DNA of 64,000 nt from positions 5,763,501-5,827,500 of the forward strand of contig NW_024881278.1 of the NCBI RefSeq assembly GCF_018691265.1. Direction: 5' to 3'. The notes under the pieces are model-generated. The model had not been told where the DNA came from and made no database searches. It worked only from the letters and a program-made list of their open reading frames with translations. A program made the position numbers and the translations under genes. Of this stretch, positions 46,929 through 57,100 are shown in pieces. Positions within the stretch are counted from its first letter, which is position 1. Each line of letters begins with the position of its first letter. Origin of the DNA: Tyto alba (lineage: Eukaryota > Chordata > Aves > Strigiformes > Tytonidae).

Positions 46929-47381
46929 TTAAAAAGGCCCAAAGAAATCCTTACAATGTACACCATATGGCTTGACATTTACCAGATTAGTTAAACATTT
47001 CTACTGGGGATAAATATTCCTGCACATCGATGTAAAGAAATTGCATGAGACAAGGGCACATACAGCATATTTATGCCATGGAGTAATCTTTTTTTTTTTT
47101 TTTTTTCCTCCTCCCCTTTGCTAGCAGCATTCAGGTTACCGAACATATAAGGGCCAAGTGTACTAAACCCAGATGAACCCCCACTCCTGTGCACTCCTCC
47201 GCTGCTTGTCACTGTGGCTGCAGGCACAAGCCCCCTCCCAGCATTGCCCCGAACACGCTCGAAACTCTCACCCAAAAAAAGTTTCAAATGAGAAATCTTG
47301 CTATAAAAAAACAAACAAACAAACAAACAAACAATTCTATGAAGAGGCTAAAACATTAAAGTTTGTCAAAATCTATTTCAG
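46929..47381. other. Non-coding stretch with T run and (AAAC)n
   Basis: A T run lies at 47089-47106 and an (AAAC)n array at 47307-47333. The 111-codon minus frame across it includes a lysine run from the T tract and is not a gene. Confidence 0.6.
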
Positions 47382-47453
47382 GACTCGGTTTGCCTGTGGA
47401 GAGATGACTGTGATGGCTGCCAAACAGATTCGAGGAGAGTTGATGCAGAGGAG
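47382..47453 (+). other. Candidate 72-nt exon with open frame
   Basis: An acceptor-like AATCTATTTCAG ends at 47381, and GATGCAGAGGAG followed by GTGACT gives a donor at 47454. The 72 bases are open in two phases, and the length is a multiple of three. In the phase continuing from the upstream frame the peptide starts TRFACGEMTVMAAKQ and ends GELMQR, followed by a stop just past the donor. The amino acid mix looks more protein-like than most chance frames here, but I recognise no family. The acceptor pyrimidine tract is only moderate. Confidence 0.15.
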
Positions 47454-47899
47454 GTGACTGCTGGTGCCCGTGTCTGGTGTAGACTACTCCGCTCCTTGGT
47501 GAACAGCCCTAAAGCCATAGATTTCATTTGATCTTTGCAAAGGCTAACATCTGTCTGCTGTCATTTTAGTAAGATTGATGACAGGCTGGGATAGGGGAGG
47601 AGGAGGGGGAGTGCAGCGGGAGGAAGGCTGGTCCCCGCAGCCCCGACGGCTGTGGTCGAGCCTGCCCGGAGTCACTGGCCCAGACCCTCTGGTCGGCCGC
47701 GGTGGTGGCAGGGAGTCACTCCTGCACCACTCCGGCAGTAATTGTGCTGGATTGTTACAGCAGATTGCAGGAACTCAGAGACATAAAGGCAGCATTTTGC
47801 ACCTTATATATCTTAATAGATTATTCGCATCACAAGCAACACAGAGCAAAATGTTATGACAACCGTAAGAATGTAGTTTACTGTGGCTTAATGTGGCTG
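47454..47899. promoter_or_regulatory. CpG-moderate patch followed by enhancer-like DNA
   Basis: At 47610-47745 GC is high, with roughly ten CpGs. From 47740 to 47900 the sequence becomes AT-rich and complex, with words such as CTTATATATCTTAATAGATT near 47802 and ATTCGCATCACAAGC near 47822. The pair could be a small promoter-proximal unit or separate features. No open frame is convincing. Confidence 0.3.
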
Positions 47900-49779
47900 G
47901 GCAGTGCAGGGTAGAGCTATCAAAAAAAATTTTTTTTTTTTTAAAGTTTCTGAGAGAAACTAACCAATGTGGACACACAGCTATTTTTATACGAAAACCT
48001 GACTTTTAGCAAACTCTTTCCAGGCTATAGCAGAAAACGCTTACTCTTTTTATTAGTAGTAGTATCACAGTGCCAAAGTAAAAATCATATGCTTTCCCAC
48101 TTGGACGCTTTCTTGCAAGCTGATGTCTGAGCTGATGTAATAGGGAAATCTTCTACAAAGGACACATGTCCCAAATGGGGCAGCCAGTTACTGGCTGTGG
48201 CATGCAATACGCCTCGGAAAAAAATAGCTTTCGTACTTGGGCTGGATAAAGTCCATGTATCTTTTTCCATGAATGAATGAGTGAGTGAATGACTATCAAT
48301 GCTGAAATTTGATCTTATGGCAAAATTCTAGAGATTGGGGTTTCACCAGGTGCATGTATGTATACAAGAGGGATCTTGGCACTTCTGGGAAAGAAGTGCA
48401 GTGCAGTGCACTGTGGAAGAAATGCACAGTGATAGGGCTACTGCTCGTGTGGACTGGGAAGTGAGAAGTGTACCTGTGAGTCTTAATTCCAGTATTAGAT
48501 TGGAAACCATTGAGGCAAGGGCTGGAAGCGACCCTACATCCTCTCTGGGAACTGGAGGGGAGATGGGTGCATAAGCCGGTAACTTTAACAAGCTGGAATT
48601 CGAAATATGCCTGACCTAAAACCCCAGGCTGGGATGTGTATAGACTTGGGGGAAGGTTCAGCTTCAGGCTCTCCTCTTGAGATTTACAGTGCTGAGACCA
48701 ATGCCATGCAGATTTTAACCCTGCAGTGTCCCATCATAACAAAATGGCACCACATGAGGATGAGATTTCAGCTGTGGCCAGGGAAAATATAGTGTAGAGT
48801 ATGAAAACCAGCTACACACTTCTTATTCTTGCTGGTCAGAGAAGAGCAGAGACTCCCACCCAAATGGGAGGGCTGGCTTAGGCCCCACATGAACTTTGCG
48901 CTTGGGTGATCACAGGTGGCTGGATTGATAGAGTGAGCCAGAGAGATAAATACACATACGGAGGAAAATAAGAACAGGTAATGGATAGGCATAAGTCGCA
49001 GCGATTTCCTCCTAGTGATGAAAGGCTAAGAGCGAGTTATAGATCTTTCCTCGTGATAAGAACAGATATTTCTTTCCAAATCATTTATCTATAAGATACT
49101 GGGATATTATTTAGGTCTGCATTGGTATCAATCTGGCTCTTTGCATTTCCATCCCAGCCCTTGAGCAGATGAAGACATGCTGGTAGAAACCCTGAAGAAT
49201 TTCTCTGCAGCTCCCATGGTTGAGGTATTCATTTTTACTGTAGGGAGCTGAGAAGAAAGAGGGCATGTTTATCCTGGTGTCTCAGGTAAATGCGATATGG
49301 CTATTTATGCATTACCGGAGTTTAAATCTTAGTTTGTTCAGGTCCTTTATGTATGAGAAGCAACTGCTGTAAGTATTATAAGATCTGTTTTCTGCTCTGG
49401 GATATAATTAACTTGAAACAAAAGAACGTATGTATGAAGAAAACAACTCCACCTGACAACTTTGATGTAAGAAGAGCCCTTTTCCCTTTGACTGCTTTGG
49501 AGACGCTGGTGTGTCAGGTGAGTGCGCTCAGCCCTTTCATCCCCGCAGTCAAGGCTATATAACATTTACATGTCTCAGAAATACGACACATGTACGGTAA
49601 CGCGTGTGTGAGGGCGGGTAGCCGGGGCTTCAAAAGAGTATTCAGAAAAAAGCAGTGTGTTTTTGTCAACCAGGAAAGATTGGAGTACCTGATTTTTCAG
49701 CTAGAAGAATGTGTTTGACGTGATTAGACAAGCCCATGCTGTTGTTGTTAATATTATTATTAATTATTATTTGCTTTAA
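47900..49779. other. Non-coding stretch
   Basis: A short A/T run lies at 47924-47942. The segment 48483-48540 has a TTAGATTGGAAACC word followed by GAGGCAAGGGCTGG, resembling the 3' ends of old amniote repeats, but too diverged to call. A perfect donor-like GTCAGGTGAGTGC sits at 49513-49525 without a clear upstream acceptor. No gene is supported. Confidence 0.55.
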
Positions 49780-50130
49780 TAAAGGCCCGGTCCTCAACCC
49801 GCTCCCCCTGAGGGGCTGGGCAGTGCCCTGGGCCGGGGCCACCAGCACTGTGGGGAACCGGCTGGAACTGTCTGTGCCTGGCGGGGGGCAGCCCCGCCCC
49901 ACTCTCCACAAAGCTGCCTCCATCTTGAGGAGATGGCGGAAACCTGAGGGACAGGCAACGTCACCGGGGCTGAGCGGGGAGCAGGGGCGAGCTGGGGACA
50001 GAGCTGGGGTGCGCCGTGGGCTGGAGGGTGTCGGCAGGGCTGTGGGGATGAAGGGCGGAGGGGCTGGCGGTGCGGGCCGGGCGCCATGTCCGTGAGTAAC
50101 GGCTGTTTGCCCGCGAAGACGCTTGCGGGT
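49780..50130. promoter_or_regulatory. CpG-dense patch
   Basis: About 30 CpGs lie in 350 bases of high GC, between AT-rich flanks that include an AAT/AAC-type run at 49740-49775. Long chance frames result on both strands (for example 49666-50208 on the minus strand) and I do not call them genes. The words GGGCGCCATGTCCGTGAGTAA at 50084-50104 put an ATG next to a donor-like GTGAGT, which would fit a tiny first coding exon, but the base before the donor is C, so support is weak. Confidence 0.4.
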
Positions 50131-53100
50131 CAAGGGGACTCGCATTTCTGTTAAACAGTCCGGTATATCTTCACCTTCTGTAATCTCAGCTGGAGCCTTT
50201 GCTGTCATGCTTTTCCCCGGTAAAACCTCCGCTTTTGAATCTTAAGAGAAATCTTTACAGTGGTCAGTAAATCCTAATGTTGCACTTGTTCTGTTTTATG
50301 AGATTTCCAGTAACACACGGCTTCGGAGATTTGTCGCTTGGCGGATCAAACAGCTCTAAGGACACAGCAGATTTGGTCTGAGGGGGGAAGAAGTCAACTG
50401 TCTCCATCTTGTTTAAATGAGCTTCAGGTTCAGTACATTAACGTGCTAATAAGGAAGTCTTGTGTTCCCACACTGTTCTTAGAGGCATTCTCACACTGCT
50501 GACCTGACCTCTTTAATCCTGGCTTTCCTGAAGGAAAAGCTGATCCATCAGGCCTCCTGTATCTAAAATGGGATGAAAGGAAGTGATGGACCTATTTCTG
50601 TGCTGGTGTTTCTCAGGTACCTCAAGCAGCCTTGTTCTTTATGTATTCATCTCTCATTTCCCTGGGAAGGGATAAAAAAAAAAAGAAGGGGGAGGGGGGA
50701 AACAACCTAGATGTGAGGGCTCAAATCACTGAAGATGAGAAGCAGTAAAAGGAAATAAAGAGGTCACACACCTAAGTTAGCTTATGATTAAAAAGAAATT
50801 AGTGGGGCTATTTTTAATTTGTTTAAATATATTACTTTCTATTAAAAAGGTCTTTATATTTCACTAAGTATGAGATGAAGTGTGTCACCAGAGGAAGATT
50901 TTTCAGTTTTAGTCTCTTTTCTCTTAAACAATTAGAAGTCAAAGAAACTTCACTGAAGTCACAAATGTGAAGCCAGCAGAAATGGCAGCAGAATGGGACT
51001 TTCCCTCTACAGTACTGCGTGGTTGCCTTCCAGAGAGAACAGTTTGCAAGAATTCAGGGAAGAAAAACTTAAGCTGTGCACAACAGGTACATTGTGGGTA
51101 GGTCTGTGGTACCACATAGCCCCCCCAAACATTCAGGCTCAGAATGTTGCACAGCCTTGAGAAGTGAAACGCTGCATCCCTGCGCTCAGATCCAGCCCAA
51201 GGAGCTGGTGGGAGCCCTCTTGGAGGCTGAAGTGCATCTCGTATCTGAGTTGTGCTGCCAGTGCTTATGTCTTTTTTTGTTAAATCTGCTAGGCTATGGA
51301 TATTTTCAGGCTGCAGCTGAGAGAAATTAGAAAGGATAGTTGTAAACGAAATTTTGTAATGGCAGAAGTCTCTGATGGAGCTTTTTTAATCAGTGCATGA
51401 GCTAAACGGTGATCCAACTGTTCTAAGACTTTCCGTGAGATTGCCTGGTTTTCCATTTTTCCTCTGTATTTTCACTTCTGGAATATCTCTTTTGATTAAT
51501 GGAGTGCATTAAGAGTAAATATAGCAATTGGGCTAGTCTCTGCAAACCTGTGAGGCTATGAGGAAAACCCACCATAATGTAAAAAAAAAAAAAAAAAAAA
51601 AGATTTGGTTAGGAATTTGTCACAAAACTCTGAAACAATGCAAACACCCTCAGTTTCTTGTTTCATTCCCAGTTGGAAAGTCAATCCAGAATCACTGAAC
51701 ATTTCACCAACTCTTGCTAACCTTCTGAGCTGAGTTGTGAGAAATTGTTCTTGACATCACATGAGCTGGGCCACAAGGCAGGACTAATGTGATATTTGCT
51801 GTCGAAGGTTTCCTAGGAAACATGCTACTTAGAGTGCTCAGCCCTCCCTGCCACCCTTCCCACATCCTCCAGTCTCACCCGTTCCCACAGGTTTTGCAGA
51901 GGGCAGTGGTGTCCCCTCTGACCTCTGGACATCGTTGGGGCAGACCTCCCGCCACAGTGCGATGCTTCCTAGCAGCCCTGCACACCCAGCTGAGCAGAGA
52001 GTGGTTGCAGAGATTTTGAAGCTTACCCACCTAATTGCTCTTTTTTTCTGTGATTTATCCCTTTCCCTCCTCCTTTTTGTTTTCCCCAGCACTCTGCAAT
52101 GGGAGAGGTGAGAGAAACTAGGCTACGTCCTGCAAGACTGGAGCTGGAGAGAAGGAAGTTTGAGCCTTCCCAGAAATTTTAACCTTTCGGGCCAAGGGGG
52201 AACTGGTGGAAAAAGGTTAGAAAAAATCAGCAGATAACTTAAGACTTAACTCGCCACAGGGCTCCTCCTCTTTTGAATGCAGATTGCAATACAGTAGCAG
52301 TGATGGTACATAACATCTGATTTTTCAGCTGAATGAGGTTCCCTAATTCATTCCCACAATTTCATCTGGTGGCTCTAGATGCTGTCCTTGACATCAGACC
52401 CACAGAAATGATTCCTGTCATTCAGGCTAAACTTTTCAGCTTGGCTGTTTGGAGCGGCAGGATGGTTCCCATTGAGGATGAGATGAATGGAGTCGGTTCA
52501 CACATGTTAAATGCAAATCCTTAGATGGAAACTCATGGTCAGCTTTTTCCAATGCTATTTTCAGAACTTCCACAAAAGACTGTGCTGTGATTATATGTAT
52601 TCATGATATGTATATCATGTATTCAGCTCAAACAATATTTGAATGATGCATTTAGAATTCTTCCTAAAAAAGGACCATGCTTCTGTAAACTGCATCATAT
52701 TTGTAAAAGAGGAAAAAAAAATCTAGCTTGCTTTTCCTTTCTTTCTCTTTTTCTTTTTAATATATCATTTCATAAGGCTGTAAGAATTGGTGTTAATGCT
52801 ACATTACACACAGACACACTTCTACATAATCATATGCATTTGCATGCATTCCATACATAAACAACCCTATGGAATCCCGACTCTTCATTGTTAAGTTTGT
52901 CTCCATATTTTTCAAAGTAAAGAAGCTCTGGGTGTCAAACAGTTGCTTTTTTCACTTTCTTTCACTGGGCTGTACAGCAAATACAGCCAACAAAATAAAG
53001 CACCGGGTGTTTTGTGGGTTTTTCTGTTTTGTTTTGTTTTTTCCTTTTTCCTACCTGGCCATCTATAACTACCTGTTTTCCCTCTTGTCTCCTCTACTCA

Positions 53101-53956
53101 TAGAACACCATTTTTTTGACTCCATCTTTCGGTGTCCTTCATGTTGCCAGTATTGATTTCCCCAACCCCTTGGAGGCCAAGAATTGTCACCTCCATGATG
53201 CTCCCTGCAGCCAGTGACTTGGAAAACAGGAGAGGTAAGGTTGCAATGGCCAGACATTGGTTTCCCACATGATAGGAAAGAAGACAAGTAGCCTTAAGTC
53301 ACTGGATTGTCTGGTTCATTTATCTCTGTGATGCCATTCACTTCACCTTACTGCATGTCTGTATAGCGAAACTGTTTGGCCAACATGCCCTATGGGCCTT
53401 TTTTTAATAATGAAAGTGCAGTGGGTGGAAAAGAAATTCCATTCTGGATTGTTTAGCTCTATCTTCAGTTTCTGATAGCATCTAAAAGGTTGGGCTGGCT
53501 TTTTGGTGTGCTTTCAGATTCAGAAGAGCAGCATCTGCTGGGCCCTGCATAGCTGGCAGGGCTTCACCTGTGTAAATCTGGGCAGAATTTGGGTCTTTGT
53601 GGCCAGAGAAGGAAAACCAATAACACCCTTCTCTTTCTGTTCAAACCCAGAAAACTTTCTTCCAAGTGTTAAGACCGCAGGACAGGTGATGTCAATTAGC
53701 TTCAGAGAAACAGCATCGGCTTAGCTGAGAATCTGCATACAAGTCTCAGGTACATACCAATCTTATAGATAAGCACTTTTCATTGTAGAGTCACTCTTTT
53801 CTTGCACAAAAGCAACGGTGGATTTGGAAAACAATGTCTACCTGTGAGATACCGTTATAAAACCACATTGCTCATAGAAGGCAGAATTTTTCTAAATTAT
53901 GTTAGAGTACCCACTATGTAAGACTCTGGTGGGTCACTCAAACCATTCACTCTTTT
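50131..53956. other. Non-coding stretch
   Basis: Unique sequence with an A run at 51581-51601, a TTTG-rich run at 53021-53058 and a small palindrome-in-direct-repeat near 52597-52626. A pair of splice-like sites frames 53518-53685 (see the rejected items). Segment 51917-51955 resembles 31581-31620. No gene is supported. Confidence 0.6.
51581..51601. repeat. 21-A homopolymer
   Basis: An uninterrupted A run after GGAAAACCCACCATAATGT. No SINE or processed transcript was recognised upstream, so it is not an evident retrotransposon tail. Confidence 0.9.
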
Positions 53957-54150
53957 TTCAAAGCACTTTAAGAATGTCAGTTCTCGTGGCACCATGTATA
54001 ATATATGTCAGGAGATATTGTTATCCCCCGTTGCCCGCTAAGGAAGGGAGGAAAGGAGATTACGAAACCACAACTTGAGTTATTGTTGGAGGCAGGACTG
54101 GAACTCAGGATTTCCTGAGCAGATTACGACCTTTCACTTCTCCATCCATT
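53957..54150 (-). mobile_element. MIR-like SINE, the most complete copy in the window
   Basis: On the plus strand the order is TTCAAAGCACTTTAAGAATG near 53957, ATATTGTTATCCCCC near 54015, an eroded GAAACTGAGGC-type part around 54040-54070, then CAGGACTGGAACTCAGGATT near 54093 and a CTTTCACTTCTCCATCCA tail near 54131. This is the complement order of a full MIR-type element, from its 3' part to its 5' tRNA-derived part. The copy is highly diverged, as expected for an element older than the amniote radiation. Related tRNA-SINEs of sauropsids are an alternative. Confidence 0.55.
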
Positions 54151-57100
54151 GGTATAATTAGCAGTGTCCTGGATCTCTCTTATTCCCATGCAAGAGCACA
54201 TTTTAATATATTTTTCACTGAAATTATCTGTCTTGGGGTCATTTCTGTTGCGCGCTTCTGGCTGTTAACGATCTGTTGTCTGCAGTGAAATGCTCACTAG
54301 TACACGGTAAATCATGAACAGATGTAAAGGCGTCCATTTGTGACTACTGGTTTAATCTCTCTGGATTTCTGAAATTGGCTACCTGTAGGAGCCATGGGGA
54401 GCCATGTCTTGCAAAAAAGCAATCTCTGGGGCTCTTTCATTTTTTTGTTCTTGGCTGCTAGCCATTCAGATGGATGTCTTACATCCTTGAGATGAACTTA
54501 GTGCAGTCCTCATTGACCTAGCAAGCCATTTTTTCCCTGAAGACAAGCTGGGATCACATCTTGTAATGACTGCTGCAAGATTGTCTTGTTAGGGAAAGGG
54601 CTAAGGTGGGATCGTCTTTAATGACAATGAAAGCACCTCATAAAATCTGATTCTTCGGTTTTACAGGCATGGCTCTAGAATTTTAGCCGATGCAGACTTA
54701 GTAAATCAGTCAGTCAAAAATTATATCAGTTGAAGTATAATGTTCATGGCAGTCCAAAAACCTGAACATGTAGGTGATTTGGAGGGCATTTTGTTAACTC
54801 TTTAATTGGTCGTTTGAGTGCTGGAGGCAGTAGCTAATTGCCTGTAGGTCAGAGTAGTCCTAGAGCTTAGGTAAATGTATATTGTCATATGTCACATTTT
54901 CATATGGCTCCTTTGCACAGGTTGGTAAAAATGATTGCTGCATAATTAAAATTAAGACAAGGTGGGAAAAGTGATTCAATTAAACCCCTGAAGCCATTGC
55001 ACAAATTATCTGAAGTACCAAAAACTAATGAATAGTTAAAACTAGTTTTATCTTTTTACTCTTCATTCTGGAATCCTGAGGGTATTGGAATGGCTGGAGT
55101 CTCTCTCCAAGTTCTCAGAGGTAAGTTTTTGGGTGGGCAGTGCAAGTATGAGTCAGCGCAGAGGAATCCAGGCCTTTTAAAATACCAGCACACAGAAACT
55201 TTGTTGCCTAGTTGTTTTGAATTGAAAATAACCAGACCTTACGCACAAGAGACCTTTTGGTTTCTCCACCAGCCCAGAATTATTTTGAAAACATCTGCAA
55301 TATTTCACTCTGCATGCAGCAGGTATTATATACCAGGGAGGGTGATGACAGTAAAAATAAATGAGATATGTTGTAACCAAAACATCCCAAGTTTTACATC
55401 ATACATTTCACAACCCTAGCAAGCATCCTGTGCTTTGACTTGAAGGCTAAAGGCATGTGGTAGTTTTACAAATGTCTATTAGTATTAACAAATATGTTCC
55501 ATTATTAGACAGTGTGCCACTGCCCCAACCTCCTGGTGCAAGAGGTGAGTTAATATGGCTTATAAAATATAAGAGTGCTGCAGGCACAAGCTATGGAAAT
55601 AAGAGCCCCGGCTAAGCAGGAGGTCTCATTACATTTGGTGGGACAACTTACTAGAGGCCTGAACATGAGTATAAAAGCTGCCTCCCAGCTAAGGCTTTTT
55701 ATGGTTCCTGTCCTTTCCCAGAGCAATACAACTTTAGGAGGTTTAGAGCAACAAGGTCTGCACCTTTGGATACCAGCAGTGTGCTATTTCTGGCTGGGTT
55801 TAACATGAGAGGTGAATGAAAGAATTAAGATACATATGTTTGTGCTATCCCTGTGCTTTTTAACAGAATTTTTTGAGGGTTGAAATTAGCAGGGCACCTA
55901 GGAGTTGTGCTCTGGCACAGTTTGTTGGGGTTTTTTGTTTGTTTGTTTGTTTCTTTTTTCTTTTTTTTTTCATGACTCTTTGCTGCTAGCTGTAAACCTG
56001 CATTTCTGGGAAACAGAGTGTTTCTTGGCCAGGGTTGCCAGGATTGTGAGTGTGTGCACGGAGAGGACCTGATACAATGAAACTGTATAAACAGCACACC
56101 TTATGAGGAAATAAAAAAGTCTTGCTAATCTTCAGTAAAGCAGATATTGTCCTGGAAGATTTTTAAAATATACCCTAGTAGAGACTGTTTCCAGCCATTC
56201 ACGTAGAGGTGTCTGTAGGCATTGCCCTTTGTAGGGGTGGTATATAATATAGATGAACAACACAATAGTGTCTTTTTATGCTTCACCCTCTTTGAATGTT
56301 ATTCTTGCTCTGCATCTGAAAGTAACAATTATAAAACCTATTCTGATGCTTATCCAAATCTTAATCAGAAACCTTAAATAAGAACTAATTTATTATCACA
56401 GGTAGCATACTCATCTAAGTACTAGCTTTATCAAGCCAAGAAAATCCCTGATGAGGACCAGGATGATTCAGGGAATAGTAGGTTATGAAAACATGATGAT
56501 GTCAGCTCACTAGATGAGTCCTTCATCAATGGGTAAAGCTTCTGTAGGTAGAAAAAAACAAGCCTTCCTGAAGATTTCTGTGGATCAAAATCCCAAGAGA
56601 TGCAGAAAGTGGAATAGAGAAAAAGAAGAAAACAAAAGGTGTTCAAATCACATGAGGTCTCGACTTTCCCAGGCTTCCTAGTGGAAAGGCAAACAGCCAA
56701 ACATTGTCAGGAGCATCCTAAAAAGTCAAAACTGTGAATGGGCAAATATCTCTTCTGGTGTTGCAGTCTCCCCACCAAAATACTTTCTTCAGTCTTTTTG
56801 TGTGTGTGTTCAGCCTAGACTGCTGGTAATCAGAGACAAAATTTCCACTGTTTCTTACCTGCGATTCAAGAAAAACACTGCTTACGTGATTAAACAGGGT
56901 TTTTCTGTAGCCTTTTCTATATGTGCTTGGCCTGAGACCACCCAAATGCCGGGTAAAGTATTGCTTGTGACCAGTCTAGGTTTTCCTTCCACTACAAGGC
57001 ATAAGCAACAGTCTGTAATTACTTGCTTTTATAAATGCAGATTGAGATTTTAGAAGATTAGCAACAAAAACCAGATTATGTTATAGGCTGTTGCTGACTG

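Noticed and set aside
48483..48540. Possible 3' end of an old LINE or SINE
   Set aside because: Only two loosely matching words, too diverged to support a call.
49666..50208. 180-codon open frame on the minus strand
   Set aside because: Produced by the CpG-dense patch plus an AAT/AAC-type run that yields asparagine and isoleucine repeats.
53518..53685. 168-nt exon-like segment (acceptor GTGCTTTCAG, donor GGACAG then GTGATG), open in one phase
   Set aside because: The pyrimidine tract is short and mixed with G, the donor is not strong beyond GT, and the peptide is rich in W, F and S with no recognisable motif. Chance pairs of this quality are expected in 64 kb.
8102..55126. Isolated consensus splice donors (8102, 19568, 49515, 55118)
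   Set aside because: No matching acceptor with an open or conserved segment upstream; isolated donors are common by chance.
21624..55676. TATAAAAG words near 21624, 42408 and 55669 as core promoters
   Set aside because: About two such 8-mers are expected by chance on both strands of 64 kb, and none has a supported start site or downstream exon.
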